Made by a program: the position numbers and the translations under genes. Shown in pieces: positions 50,470-62,851 of a DNA stretch of 64,000 bases; within the stretch, counting starts at the first letter, position 1; each line of letters begins with the position of its first letter. The stretch comes from Stachybotrys elegans (taxonomy: Eukaryota > Ascomycota > Sordariomycetes > Hypocreales > Stachybotryaceae). The DNA is taken from the NCBI GenBank assembly GCA_020746835.1, contig JAGPNK010000009.1, positions 1,240,001 to 1,304,000 of the forward strand, in the 5' to 3' direction. A model generated the notes under the pieces. The model did no database searches and had not been told where the DNA came from. It saw only the letters and a list, made by a program, of their open reading frames with translations.

Positions 50470-53150
50470 GGTGCCTGATCGATTACACTCCTCCTGGTTC
50501 TCGGGACGTGTGAGGATGCCAATTGTATGGCAGAGAGTACCCGAAGCGGCTCCTGTCTTACATGCAGATCTGGGGAGAGCAACACATCGGGGGGAGGGGA
50601 AGAAGAGGAAGGAGGGAAGGGAGGGAGGGGTGATATGAGAACGGATGGCAGGGTGCCATGGCCGGGGGAACGGGAACGAGGCGGCAATCGACTATCCTCC
50701 TCGTACGAAAAGTACTACGTGGGTTGCTCCCAGTGACATTGGCTGCCGGCTGCGCATCTCTCCCATCTGCTAGTAGTACATTGCTTCCGTTCCAGTATAT
50801 GTGATACATCGCACGCAGCTCAGTGCGAGGCGATCATCGTCGCGGGTCTCGCTGGCGTCACTCATCCTTCTCCAGTTTAAGGGCCCATGCTGAGGAGCAG
50901 GGGTATCCATGGAATTCATTGTTATTTGCGGAATAAGACAAATTGGCAAAAGGATAAGATGCTGTTGTCTCGTTGGCTCGTTCGGCTGCTTTGGCGCCCA
51001 ACCTCCCTCTTCCTTGTCCCATCAGTCACTAAGCCCCATCATCGCCGTTGCCGCCCCTTTTGGGAACTTCCCCCATATGGCGGGGTACTACATGGGCCAA
51101 TCGGCGGTGATGACGGCGAAAGTGAGAAAAAGAGGGAGCGGGAGCGGGAGCGGGAGCGAGAACGATGTAATTAGTAGCTTGCTTTGGGACCGGGCTGCAG
51201 TACCCAGCGGCCAGGGTTCTTCTTACACTGTACCATGGACGAGGAAATAAAGAAGAAGAGGAGAAAGTGCCGCTCGCCACCAGAGTCTCGGGCAGTTTAT
51301 GTCGTTCCGGGGTATCGTGTGGCACTGCCGCACCCAGCAAGGAAGTTTTGCCGATGCCGTTATGCTTGGCCATACGGAGTATGTATGCCTGAGTTGCTGA
51401 GTTGGCAATGCAGTTGACTTGATCCTGCCGCCGAACAATCCACCGAGTTGATTCGCATCCCCCGGCAATTGTCTGATTATCCCCTCTCCTGTTTCCACGA
51501 CTGTGGCACCGACCTCGTGGTTCTGCTTGCGGGACGGCGGCAGACATGGATTCGTCTCGTCGTTAGCCAGGACGAGACCCGATGCTGACCACCCATTTCC
51601 TCTTTCGAGCCAAGAGACCCGCTCTGCGCTGGGCAGTGCTTGAGTGAATCACTGACAGAAATCGTAGAGGAGGCGATGCATGATGATGATGATGTTGCTT
51701 TTCTGCTCTCGTCGCCACTGATGAATCCTTGTTCCTAGACGCATGATAAAGCTAATGCACAGCTTCAGGTGAGCTGCCCCGGCATGTCTCTCATCCAGCA
51801 CGGGGAAAGGGTAAACAACCTTGATAGTAAGCGCGCCTGGGCATTCAAAAGCAATACCACTTGCGCGTTTTTTTCACTTGCAAGGGACCTCGCAAGAAGC
51901 ACAAGATGTGCCACGGCCCGGCAAAGACCAGGGGTGCCCCTGCAAGACCCAGAGATGAGGAGTTCGTCTTTCCTTAGTGGGCGGAAGATCGTACACCATA
52001 TCGGAGAGGAAGCCATCTTGGAGTAGGATCGACGGATTGGTGCATGGCACAGCCTGCTCCGTGCCAGCGAGCTGAGACAACTTTTTGTGAGCCTTCGCAA
52101 TTCCTCACAGGGGGATGCAGGCTCCATCCTTGTTGCAAGGTTACCGTCTGCGCTCGATTCTGTCATCTCTCTTCTCTTCCCCTGGCTTTAACCGTACTTG
52201 TCAATTGCCAATTGCAGACAGGGTCGAGAAGAAAGAAAAAGAGGATCTCACATTAACGTCTCACTCTTTGCCGTCTGTGAGGATAAAAAAGGCCAACACG
52301 GGAGATCTCCAGTCCCGCATGAGAAACTGCACTTTCAGCTCAACTACCATTTTTAGGTTGGGGGCGGAAACCAACATTGTAAGACGCTACCAAGTTGCTT
52401 CACAGTCCGATAAGACAGGGCCCTCAATGAGTTGAAGTCAATTTCAACGACTTTCCCATGAGCTACTGTTTGATTCTCTACTCCATAGAGACAATATCAA
52501 GCCAATAGATGCCTTGCCAAGAGTTGCAAGATTCTACACCGAAATCTGTTTCTATGCATCAAGTTTGCCAGTGTCACCAGACAGCACACAAAGAGAAAAC
52601 GCAGGGAGTGGAAGATTAGTGTATCAAGTTTAGTTCGGCAACTCCATGATCCAATTCGACTGACGAGTGCAAATGGCTTTACCTAAGGCTTGACCACACA
52701 CAACCGGTGAATTAACTGTCGCATAGCTCGACTCCAAAGACGAGGTTGGAACAGCGAGTCTTGCACTGAGCCGCAGTATTGTGAAAACCAGTTTCTCGAG
52801 GCTATATCTTAAGCTACATCTGGTAGGGGCCCTTCTTGTTGACCGCAGCTAGGCTCTTGCATACTGTTACCTTGAACCGAGCCCACGTATCTGGAATTCG
52901 TAACCCGCTCTTCTACATGGCTTTCCGCCACGAAAAGATGAACGATGAAGCGGGACAAACAAAATAAATGGTGAGACCAGAAAGCCCAAATAACTAGGAA
53001 CTCACGAATGATGTAGCTATGCTGTAAGACGCACCACCCATTCTGATACCGTCACTCCATCATGCCATGGCCAACATTGACACGATCTATCGTTGAGCAG
53101 AGACTTCTAAATTTACAAACCTGCCGAAATTTATCCTATCTACCTATGTT
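50470..53150. other. Gene-poor spacer
   Basis: The 2.7 kb hold the P450 upstream region and otherwise no supported gene. A GGGAGC hexamer repeat lies at 51132-51159. Open frames of 100-170 codons occur but look like shadows of biased composition. From 52.3 to 53.1 kb the DNA is A+T-rich. Confidence 0.5.
51132..51159. repeat. GGGAGC hexanucleotide repeat
   Basis: About four tandem copies of GGGAGC occur in non-coding DNA upstream of the P450 gene. Confidence 0.8.
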
Positions 53151-54119
53151 CTATTCCTTGCTCTCCACAGTCCCCAACTCCTTCGCACCCCCCAGCATCT
53201 TCACGGCCTCCCCCCACGCCCCGTCCCCTCGCACCAACGCACTCCTCAGATACGCCCACACCATCCGCAGCACAAAGAACAGCCTCTCAGGCCCCTCGTC
53301 ATCCACCTCGTTCGTGTCCCAACCCGAGATGCCCCCGAACCCGTGCTTGCCTCCCTTGACCCACACCAGCTCCTTGGGCCCCGGCGCCAACCTGTACGGC
53401 TCGGCGTGCCAGCCGGCGTCCGTCCTGCAGAAGTGTGGGTTAAAGTCGTCCTCGCCGCACACGACGAGTGCCGGCGCCGTCATTGTGCTGAAGTCGGGCC
53501 CGAAGAAGGGGAGTATCGCCTGGGCACCGTCCTGGAGCCCTTCAGCGCCGCCCAAACCTCCGAGGATGACGCCTGCCTTGACGCGCTCGTCAAAGTTGCA
53601 CACCGTCGCGCCAGTGCGCTTGTCCGTGTTGGAAGCCCCCAAGAGCTGTGACGCAGCCCAGCCGCCGAAGGAATGTCCTACTACGGCGATATTGCTCTTG
53701 TCCATCCGTCCTTTGAGAAACGGCACCTCCTCCTCAATGGCATCCAACTCATCCAGAATCCGCCTCAACGTCCGCGGCTGGTCAGACCACGAGAGCTCAT
53801 CCCCCTCGCCGTGCTCCACGCCCAGCGACACGGCGCTCAGCTGCGTAGGCTGCATGACTACGAACCCATGGCCCGTCAGAAAGTCAAAGACAGGGGCGTA
53901 TCCGTGCCGCGAGTTTAGCCAGTTGCTTCGCCCTTGTCCGTGAGCCAAAAGGACAATGGGAAGGTCGGAGCCGGCGGCCGGTGCCCCGACCTTGACTTGT
54001 ATATCGACAGCGCGGCCGGGAGATGCGAGTATAACAGGGTTGTACGTGAGAGCCGGTGTCTCAGGGCCGATGGGCAGCTTCGCCGCCGCACCAATATCTT
54101 TGTGCGTGAGAAACTGCAT
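53151..54119 (-). CDS. Alpha/beta hydrolase (chlorophyllase/dienelactone-hydrolase-like)
   Basis: This is a single-exon gene of 322 residues. It has an alpha/beta-hydrolase layout: oxyanion region LPIVLLAHGQGRSNW (about 53-67), nucleophile elbow GHSFGGW with Ser150, acid in VVCGEDDFNPHF (Asp224 or 225) and His259 in KGGKHGFGG. All catalytic elements are present. The lack of a signal peptide suggests the cytosol. The closest families by pattern are chlorophyllase-like and PAF-acetylhydrolase-like esterases. Its substrate is unknown. A TATA-like CCTTTATA (54226-54233, TATAAAGG on the minus strand) lies about 105 bases upstream, so inducible expression is likely. It lies downstream of, and in the same direction as, the sugar transporter. 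Confidence 0.85.
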   Translation of the reverse strand: MQFLTHKDIGAAAKLPIGPETPALTYNPVILASPGRAVDIQVKVGAPAAGSDLPIVLLAHGQGRSNWLNSRHGYAPVFDFLTGHGFVVMQPTQLSAVSLGVEHGEGDELSWSDQPRTLRRILDELDAIEEEVPFLKGRMDKSNIAVVGHSFGGWAASQLLGASNTDKRTGATVCNFDERVKAGVILGGLGGAEGLQDGAQAILPFFGPDFSTMTAPALVVCGEDDFNPHFCRTDAGWHAEPYRLAPGPKELVWVKGGKHGFGGISGWDTNEVDDEGPERLFFVLRMVWAYLRSALVRGDGAWGEAVKMLGGAKELGTVESKE

Positions 54120-54668
54120 TGTGTGTCAGAGGGTGTGAATGTGGTGAGTAACTCGAATGAGATACAATTCTGTATTGATTGGTGATGAAGGCTGGCTGCT
54201 GTAGCATAGCCAAACTACAGCTAGGCCTTTATATGTACGTTGGACAGAAGTTTGCCACACCTCACATCCACAGAGCTGTGCTGCGCAACAGCATACAAGA
54301 CGGATATTAGAAGATGAGGCCGGCCAATTTCCACCAGGAACCCGGTTTGGTGTTGGAAACCGGATTTTGGCCGGCGCTGTGGTGTGAAACCTGTGCGAGT
54401 GTGTGGAAATCCCAAGCGTTAAATCCGGCGCACCCATGCTTATGAAGGCGGCAGACGAAATGGTGGGAACGCATCCTGGGCACTGCATTCATGATTTACA
54501 CAGAGAAATTACCACACAGGTGCTATATGCAAGGCAGATGTTCGATTGACGAGTTGAGCTCTGAGCGCTGGCAAACCAGACTCAATCGCTGCTCTACTAT
54601 CGGCTATGTGACATGAAAACATTTAACCATTGATCCTCGTAGGCAGGTCCCATTCGGAAACCCACACC
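54120..54668. promoter_or_regulatory. Promoter region of hydrolase gene
   Basis: The 549 bases between the transporter stop and the hydrolase start hold a TATA-like box (54226-54233) and no gene. The inner part contains alternating AACCGG and CCGG tracts (GGTTTGGTGTTGGAAACCGG near 54346) without a clear operator. Confidence 0.5.
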
Positions 54669-56571
54669 TTAAACCCGGTTCTCGACGTGCAACTCGGTGA
54701 CTTGAGCACCGCTCTTCTCGCTGCTGCCAAGCTGCTTCTCGACAGCCTTGGAGGCAGCCTCCTTGAGCTCCTTGTCCTCGAACACTAGCGCATGTTAGAA
54801 ACCCGTAGCAGGCCAGGGTAGGGTTGTTCAACTTACGGAAAGCAAGTTCCTCAAGGGTGCGGTTGTAGGTCTCGGGGTAGACGAAGTAGATGAAGATGAT
54901 CTCGAAGGCGATCCAGCCACAGTAAATGGCGAGATACCTCCAGTCAATGGCAGTCAGGGCCAGAGGGTTGACGTTAGTGGAGAAGAAACCACCGGCCTTT
55001 CCGAAAATCTGCTGGAGGCCAATACCGCGGGATCGCACGGCGTAGGGGAAGATCTCGAGCAGGTAGGCTAAGACGATGGTCAGCTTTGGCATTCATGTGG
55101 GCATGGCGGAACAAAGGCAAGAGGAGAGCGACTTACTGTAGGTCAGGGCGTTGTTTCCAAGGTTGTACCAGGGCGAATAGGCAAAGTAGAAGAACAGGGC
55201 AGCGATCGAGGCCCGAGGGTTGGTGGTGCCAGCGTCATCGGCAGCACGCAGGTAGTAGAAGGAGATGGTCATGCAGATGAACATGAGGCACATGCCGGAT
55301 GCCGAGATCAAGAACATGACACGTCGGCGGAAGCGGGCGACAATGAGGGCGAAGAAGGTTCCGGTCATGAAACTCCAGCACTGGTTGGCGATGTTGATGC
55401 GAGTCTTGGCGTAGGGACTCGTGAAGTTCATCATGTTGAAGAGCAAGTTGGAGTAGTAGGACAGGAGGGTATTTCCGGACATCTGGGTGAAGAGACCGAG
55501 GAAGAGGGCGATGAGCACACGCTTTCGCATAGCCTTGGTGGCGAACATCTCCCACCAGGACTGGCGGGAGTTCTCCATCTCGAGCTTGATGGTGGCACGG
55601 ATCTGAGCCATCTCAGCCTGGACGATGGGCGAGTTGGCGTCACCCTCTGCGTGGTACTTGGTCAGGATCGCAAAAGCCTCGTCGTCACGGTCGTGGGAGA
55701 TGAGGTAACGAGGGGACTCTGGGAGGAAGCTGTCATGTCCGGTTAGCTACGTTACGTCTTGAAAGGATATTGGGCATGGAGGCGTCAACGTACAAGACTG
55801 TGGTGATCTGCAGCAAAGAAGGCATGATCTGGAGGAGGGAAGGGATTCTCCACGACCATTCGCTGTCAATCTCGGTGGTGCCGAGAGAGATGGTGCACGC
55901 AATGATGGAGCCGATGTACCACGAAGAGTTGAAGAGCGAGGTCAAGGTAGCACGCTCCTTGGGGTGGCCAAGCTCACCAATGAGGGAGGAAGCGGCAATA
56001 ATGCAGAAAACGAGTCCGAACCCGAGGATGAGACGAGAGAAGATGTACATGACGACTGAGAAGGATGAGCAAGGCGATGCGCTTTTAGCGAAAGGGGCAT
56101 ATGCTTACCGTGCTGCGAGAAACCCTGGACAATGGCACCAATGACCATGATGATGGAACCAGTCATGATAGCCCATCGTCGACCGAAGCGCTGGTTGAAC
56201 CAGGGAGCGATGGGAACACCAATAATAGAGCCCAGGTTGTAGGAAGAGGCGACAATGCCCAGCAAAGAGGGCTCAATGCCGGGAGAACCGTCCTCGTTCA
56301 GGTAACCGTCTCCAAAGTCTAACCAGGGATCAGTTTGGTGCTGCAGATTGGCCGCACGTAGTCATGAATACTTACAGGAGTTGAAACGGCCGGAAAACTG
56401 CAGGGTGTTGATGAGCTGAGAGTCGAAACCCGACGTCATCTCAACACCCATGCAGCAGGTGAAGAGGAAGAAGTACATGTGTCGCAGGTTGGGCTTCTTC
56501 CACCAGCGGACCTTGTCCTCCTCGATCAAACGAGTGAGGACAGGGTCCGAAGTCTCGGCTCCCATAATCAT
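54669..56571 (-). CDS. MFS sugar transporter (hexose/lactose permease type)
   Basis: This is a plasma-membrane sugar-proton symporter with 12 predicted helices. Exons on the minus strand are 56571-56376, 56318-56109, 56055-55794, 55729-55137, 55067-54837 and 54784-54669, giving 535 residues; every junction keeps phase. Landmarks are TCCMGVEMTSGFDSQLIN, the loop RFGRRWAIMTG, FSRLILGFG, FFLPESPRYLIS, a central loop ending in KRVLIALFLGLFTQMSGN, the EIFPYAVRSRG motif and PETYNRTLEELAF (the family's usual PET-signature). The C-terminal tail is soluble (KQLGSSEKSGAQ). Two near ATGs (56571 and 56565) are possible starts. The substrate cannot be read from the sequence. A 5.6-kb upstream region without genes leaves room for long-range regulation. 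Confidence 0.92.
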
Positions 56572-59500
56572 GATGGGCGAGTTTGGGGGGTTGAACTGCT
56601 AAGTGTCTTTCTTTCTTGTCTTCGGCGGTCTTTGTCGCGTCTCAATGCGGTATCGAGACAAGCGTTTCTGCGTGTTGTCGACGGCTGCTGAGCAAAGCAA
56701 CAAAGCCGGAGAAAGAAGAGCAAGAGGTGGGACGAGCCGCGATATATTGGGTCCGACGAGCAAAGAGAGCTGGAGAAGAAAGGAGGGGAAAAGGACGGGA
56801 TTTCGAGCAACCTCCGAGGGCCTCTTATGGGTTTGAACCTGTCAATCGAGAGCGGAGCCGGCGATTTGAGCCGTGGGTAGCAACAGGAGGGTTGCATACA
56901 GAGAGTGGCAGGCTGGAGCCTGGCCTGGGCTTCTGGGATGCCCACCACTTCGTCCATTTCTCCAATATTCCCCAGGGGGCAGGAAGCGAGTGGCGGGGAA
57001 AGGGAGAGTCAGACACGGAGCACAGCAGGGAGGTACCACTGGTGGGAAGGACATTGGCGGAATTGATGCGGTAGCGTGAGCCATTACCCCGGATTCTCCA
57101 GGCTTCCAATTGGACCAACTGGGGCTCGGCGGCGTGACGGTGCGAGAACACATTGTGGTGGCCGATCCACCGAAGGTCGAAGGCTAGTGGGATTGGGAGC
57201 CATGAAGAGAGCGTCACAAAGCCGTTCTTGTGGATTGCCAAGACCACGGGTGGTGCCGGCTTGTCAAGGATGAGCTGGAGAGTCGCGCCGCAGCTCCGAA
57301 AGAAAACTCGAGCCCCGACTCGGACAGCTTAGTCTATTGTCTGTGTGAACCGACGGTACATTCGAGAGCCCAGGGGGTGGTAAAAAGACAGCGCTAAAGG
57401 AAGCCACCTCGGCGAAGGGGGGGGGGACAAGGCCAGGAGCCTCCTGTTGCCAACGGCCTCATGACGACGGCGGCGTCGGTCGGACATGGGACAACGACGG
57501 GGGCTTAAGCATAACTGCGTGTTGGGTGAGGGGATATCGACATTGACAGATTGGTGGGAGGGTCCCGCGGCTCGTCTGTCGGCCAGGTGCATGGCGATGC
57601 TACCACAATCATTCCATTCGTAGATCCAGGCTCCAGCGACCGCCGTTGCATCGTCGCACAGAACATAGAGACGGGTGGCAGGGCCCATCGAAACCGCTCA
57701 TCCCATCTGGTAGGTGGTGTTGATATGTCAGCCTTGCCGAGCTGTCTCTGTGCCTTGGCACTATCGACGGCCGACCATGCGCTGCATGCACGCTGCAGCC
57801 AGACCATCACGGAGGACAGACTTGTCTGTGCCAGGCTCTGCTCACTAGTAGCAATGAACCTGGAAAAGCACCAAGGCATCTTTTCCGATGGTGTCCTCTG
57901 CGCAATTACCTGCCCCAATAGCCGAGCCAATCAGCTCAGACCGAAACCAAAATAAGTATCCAAGCTCCGGCACTTGACGTAAACTGGTTTGATGGGTTTG
58001 ACCGACTGGCGAGAGCAGAGACTGGGAGTGTGAGGGAGTTGTTTGCCTGTGCTGTCTCGGCCTCATGAGCATATGATGCCCATGTTTCCTCGCTAAAGCA
58101 GGTCAGGGCTTTCTCCGGCCCTTCAGTCTGACATTGCAGTTGAAGACCTTGACCAAACCATGTCATGCAAATTGTCCGCGCCCAGAGCACATCGTATTGC
58201 ATTGCACCATGCATGGGTCTAGCCGTTTTGACAAGGCCAATGACCCCCTCGGGCAGATGCAATAATCGCCACGCATCGTCGACTGTCACCACCACCACGG
58301 CGCATCACGATAACAAAAGTCCCTCTGCATCCTGATCAGGTTGGAAACTCTCCGTGGCACCAGGCCAGACAGATTGCTCGCGAACACCATGATGGCTCAC
58401 GGTGCATGGCCCCCAACCAAAAACATGGGCAGAATTCCTGTTGAATCCAAGCCGACCGTCCTGTCCTGGTATCCGGAGAGCTGCTAGTGGAGCTTTTCCC
58501 CTCCCCCAGTCTAACTCCGTGGTTGTCCCCAACCACCAGGTGCAAACCCCATGGGCAAGGAAGCTCGCTTCAGTCGGGCCGAAGTTGTGATTGGAGAGAG
58601 AACCAACTTCCCCGCACGACGACGCGACACGAGCCCATCCGTATCAGTTTTCCCAGCGCCCAATCGGCCGGCTCGACACCGTCCAGTATAGCACCTTGCC
58701 CCAGCCTGTGGTCATGTTACCAATAAAGTAACTGATTCCGAATCCAGGGCAGAATGGTCAGTTCATCAATTTGAAGGATTCTGACGGTGCCACCTTTCCA
58801 GACGCGCTCCGTGAGAACGTGGAATGTTGCCAGGAGGGTATCGACATGGAAATGTCACGCGCTGATCTGCTCTGTATTGGCGGAATGGGCATCCATCTGG
58901 TGACTTCACCCGGACTCGGTGCCGACCAATGGCCATTCTGGCTCCGTTTTATGCCGCATTCCTCAATACCCATTTGCCCGCGCAAATCCCGCCTCGCATA
59001 TTACGGGGATCCGAATCCATCTCATGATGCTTCCTTTTCTCTTCTCTGCCTTTCGTCTAGCCCGCATTCATCGCTTTGCCACGCGATCGAGCCAAGACGC
59101 AAGTCAACGAGAACCTGCGATGTGAATGGCCATGGCCCGATAAGGCAGCATCCGGGCGCTTGGCACCACCAATGCCCAAAGGTACTTCGGTTTCCGTCGT
59201 CCAAAGCATCGGCGGGGAGTTTGTATGGGAGAAAAGACCTGTTGGTAAGGTCAGGAGGTCGTCTCGAGTTTTGCATCTCCGAGGCCGCAAGCCTAAAACC
59301 CGACCTGGAACGCCATGCCTATTCGTCCCACACCGTGCTGTAAGGTTAAGTATCCGTACATCCCAGCTGCACACTTAGATGTCGCTAGGTATCACATTTC
59401 GTATTTCGATCCAGTATCCCGGGTCAGATGACGCTAGACAATAGCTCCAGATGCCATGACAGTCTCAGCTTGCTGATAGGAGCTGAGCAGGCACGCCGGT

Positions 59501-62160
59501 GTCGGGACTAGCCGAGGGGGACTAAAACGTTGTTGCTCCAGGATTGTAAGATGCATCGGTCCGACTTGGCGTGACTGCCAGCTGTTTGGGCATCTACTCA
59601 CCACATCGGTCAGAGATGCAACAGCACAGCACAGCGAGCGCACGACCGCTTTGGAAGAGTCGGGCCTTCTGAAATATGACAGCAGTCTTCTGTAACAGGG
59701 AATATGATTTCTGCTGGGCATTGAGGGATTGACAAGGGATCGCTGCAGGCGTAAATCCGCTGAAGAGCTGGGAGGGTCCCGTGATGGCAGGTAAACGCGC
59801 GCGATTACCTGGCTATTTGGCAAGCGAATCACAGTCATCGCACGATGAAGTGGAGCTAGATTCGATTTCTTTGTCAATACTGAAGACCCTCTAACGGTAA
59901 CGAATGCAAACAGCACTTACACTCGAGCATGTTGCGATTAATCCACCACTAGGTCAGGTCTGGGTCTGAGGAAGCTGGCACGGTCTATGAGCTCTGCCAG
60001 CTGTCAGCTTTGGTATGAACAAGATCCATCAGCGCAGCCGTGAATTGTCAGCTGAAAACCGTGGCTGGGAGGCGAGATTCTTCCTATGCAGTGCCAACTC
60101 CATAAGTGGCAAGAGTCGGCGATGGTGCTTGGATGCCGCGTGACCACGACAAGGGGCAGCATCTCGGCTGTGTAAAGCTGAAAACCGGGAGATGGGTGAT
60201 TCCTGTGGCGTCCCTGCCAACCCGACACCACAACAGGATGCCCCAATCCCAAGAAACGAGTCGTGCGCTTCTGCTGTTGTGGTCGACAAAGTGTGGGCCG
60301 TAATGGCTTTGCAGCAGTTCCGTGTCCCAGGACGCGAAACCAGCAGGTTTGTCACCTGCCAGTCGATCGGAGATATGGTTCTTACTGCGGCAAGCTAACG
60401 GCGAGGCGTGTGCAGATGCTTATCGACAGTTCCTTTTTTTCAACCTGCTCCAGTGGAAGAACTGCCCAGGGCATGCACTGGCACGCCGGCGTTTGCACTG
60501 GAGCTGAAACCAACGGCGAGACGGTACTTGATTCCAATGGCCTGTTTGGTGCACGCCCTGCAGCGTTGGCTGTGGTGAGGGCGACCTGTCGACGTCGAGC
60601 TGAACATGGCGGTGATTGAATGTCGTCGATGGAAGCCACTGGCGTTTCCTGCTGCCTGAGTACCTAAGTAGGTAGGGAGGGCGAACTTGGGCTGATGAAC
60701 TGGAAGGTACGACCAACCTTCCGACGACCACCACGCATCGATGCAATCACAACAACCCGAACAACCTCCCACTTGGTTGTCAAGTCGCTGACAGTACGCA
60801 GAGCATAGTACCTTTCCAGCGAAACGGATGAATGGTTGATCCAAGTCGCACATCCATTACGAGTCCACGGCGATGATGCCGTGACCCGAGCGACATGTTC
60901 GAGCGCCCACACGCATCGTTTCCATTCGAGACGGCAGCCAACTCTCCCAACTGCTTGGCGCCATAATGTGGCATGGGTTATAACAGCCGAGTGGACGAGT
61001 CATAAATGGTGAATGCAAGAGTTGATGAGGAGCAAAGAGCTCAAAGAACAGCCCATCTCACAGTACTGGGAGACGTCGCACTCAGCACCGATTGGCAAAA
61101 GCAGAAGAAGGACCAGACATGCGGAGTCAAACTGGGTGGGAAGGCCTTGTATTTCATTGCGCCGGTCCAGCTCACCACAGCGGAGCAGCCTTACTCTTGG
61201 CCGAGCGCCCAGGGCTTGTCGCCATGCCACGCCATGCCACTGTTGGCATCACATTTCGGGGTCCCAGAGTGTGGGTGTGCCCAGCTTGTCTCTATCGCGG
61301 CGTCATCTGCAGTACACCGGCTGTGTCTTGGGACACTCCACCGCGAGTCTATCCATGACCGCCGCCACCCGGAAAGCAGAACGAGGCATACGGCGTACTT
61401 CAAATTGAAGGCATCCGGCCGTTGGAGACTTTTCAACACCATTTCAACTGCCCTACGACGAAGCCAGAGATCGGCTACTTATTTCTCACAGCCCCAGGGT
61501 GCGAGCTTGGCATTCTTGGATCAACCACTCGCCGCCAACGCCAAGGTAAGCCTATGGTTGCCAGACACCATCCACGTACCCCATGGAAGACATTTCGCTC
61601 AATTCGGCTTGGCTTGGGACTTGGCTAGAGGATTAGGCTTCTTGGGATAATCCTGCCACGTACGTTCTCATGATCACAGTGCTGGGTGCGGAGGGGCTGC
61701 ATATCGCCAAGCTAAAGCCAAGAGCCCAAACCTGGGGATAGCGAACCAAACCAAAGTCACCGATATCCGGGTAAAAGAAGTATAACACTTTATCCAGACA
61801 GTTTGTCTTGGCTACCTCAAATCACGAGGCCCCTTGGTTGGGGTACCTCGTAAAAGCCATCCACCAACTGGATGCAGCCAGCCTTCGGGGCCTATGTGAG
61901 ACTCGGTGTAACCCTGCATTGTCCTGGATTACCCTACAGCCTGCACCGTCCTGCCTTTTCCCCGCCTTTGATCTGAGCCTACCTTATTTCATTCGGCATA
62001 TACGATGCAGTAGGGTAGCAATCGTAGGCGCATGTAACAATCTCGTATAGAACCGAGTGCTGGAGAACTCTCCGTATATACATAAAGCCGCCTCGTCCCT
62101 TAGCAGGGTGGAACTGAGGGTTTCTATGAACAAACCAGTAATTAGATCTGATTGTCGATA
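56572..62160. other. 5.6-kb gene-free region
   Basis: This is the longest stretch without a convincing gene. Open frames up to 214 codons exist (for example plus 61006-61650 and plus 58771-59343), but three or more frames are often open at once. Their translations show no domain, and their composition is like random translation of balanced DNA. An imperfect hairpin lies at 61824-61851 (ACGAGG...CCTCGT around a CCCC/GGGG core). A TATA-like TATATACATAAAG (62075-62087) precedes the gene at 62161. A lost or decayed gene, or a long non-coding RNA, is possible but not shown. Confidence 0.45.
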
Positions 62161-62851
62161 ATGAACCTATTGCGCATCGCCTGCGTATTTGCCGGCTTGG
62201 GGTTGGCCTGCACAATTCCCGATCTTCCCATTCCCAATACTATCACAGACCCTTTCCGGCTACAAGTCCAGAACGCAACCGTCGCCCGAGTTCACAACAA
62301 GTTTACCAATCTCGTCGCGTCGGGCGGCGGAGACCAGCATCTCTTCATCGACCCTGTTGGCACTCCTACTTCTAACTTTACTCTCAGCCAAGGCGTCATA
62401 CAGTGGCAGAATGTGCGCGCCGTCATCGGTGGCGAGGTGGGATTGACGCATGCAACATATCATGTCTAATAATCTGTTATCGCTGACCATGATCAAGTAC
62501 TCGCAAATTGACAGCACCACAAAGATGTTCATGACTGGTCGCGGCGATCCACGTGCCATCTTTGAGCCCGTATATGGATGCAACCCCGATACCGATGAGG
62601 TGCAGATTGAGCTCGAGTTTGTGACGTGGCAAAACCACCCTGCTGGTGGCTGGATTTGCGTCAGACCTTCTTACGATAATGGCCATGAGTTTCGCTACTA
62701 TCCTCCAGACAACAATAGTGAGTGCCCATTGGATGAGCCGGTCTTCACCACTGACAAAGTCGCTTCAGAGGTCGATCCAAACAGAACCTGTTATAGGGTA
62801 ACTCTGGTTGTGGTTCCTGCTGGTGACGGCACAGTGGAAGGATTGCCATAA
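62161..62851 (+). CDS. Secreted protein of unknown function
   Basis: Exons are 62161-62436 and 62498-62851, giving 209 residues. The intron (GTGGGA to GATCAAG) joins VIGGE with YSQIDSTTK in phase 0. The N-terminus MNLLRIACVFAGLGLACTIP is a plausible signal peptide. The mature part has potential N-glycosylation sites (NAT, NFT, NRT) and at least four Cys (YGCN, WICV, ECPL, RTCY), spaced as for two disulfides. Its beta-rich pattern (FRLQVQNATVARVHNKF, HLFIDPVGT, VIQWQNVRAVIG) resembles fungal secreted lectin-like or cell-wall hypothetical proteins often seen in plant or insect associates. No named family is certain. A TATA-like element lies about 85 bases upstream. Confidence 0.75.

Noticed and set aside
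58771..59343. 190-codon open frame on the plus strand
   Set aside because: Several frames are open together, no motif is seen, and Ser/His/Pro richness is as expected from random translation.
61006..61650. 214-codon open frame on the plus strand
   Set aside because: Three overlapping frames are open in the same place, and none has codon bias or a family pattern like the real genes.
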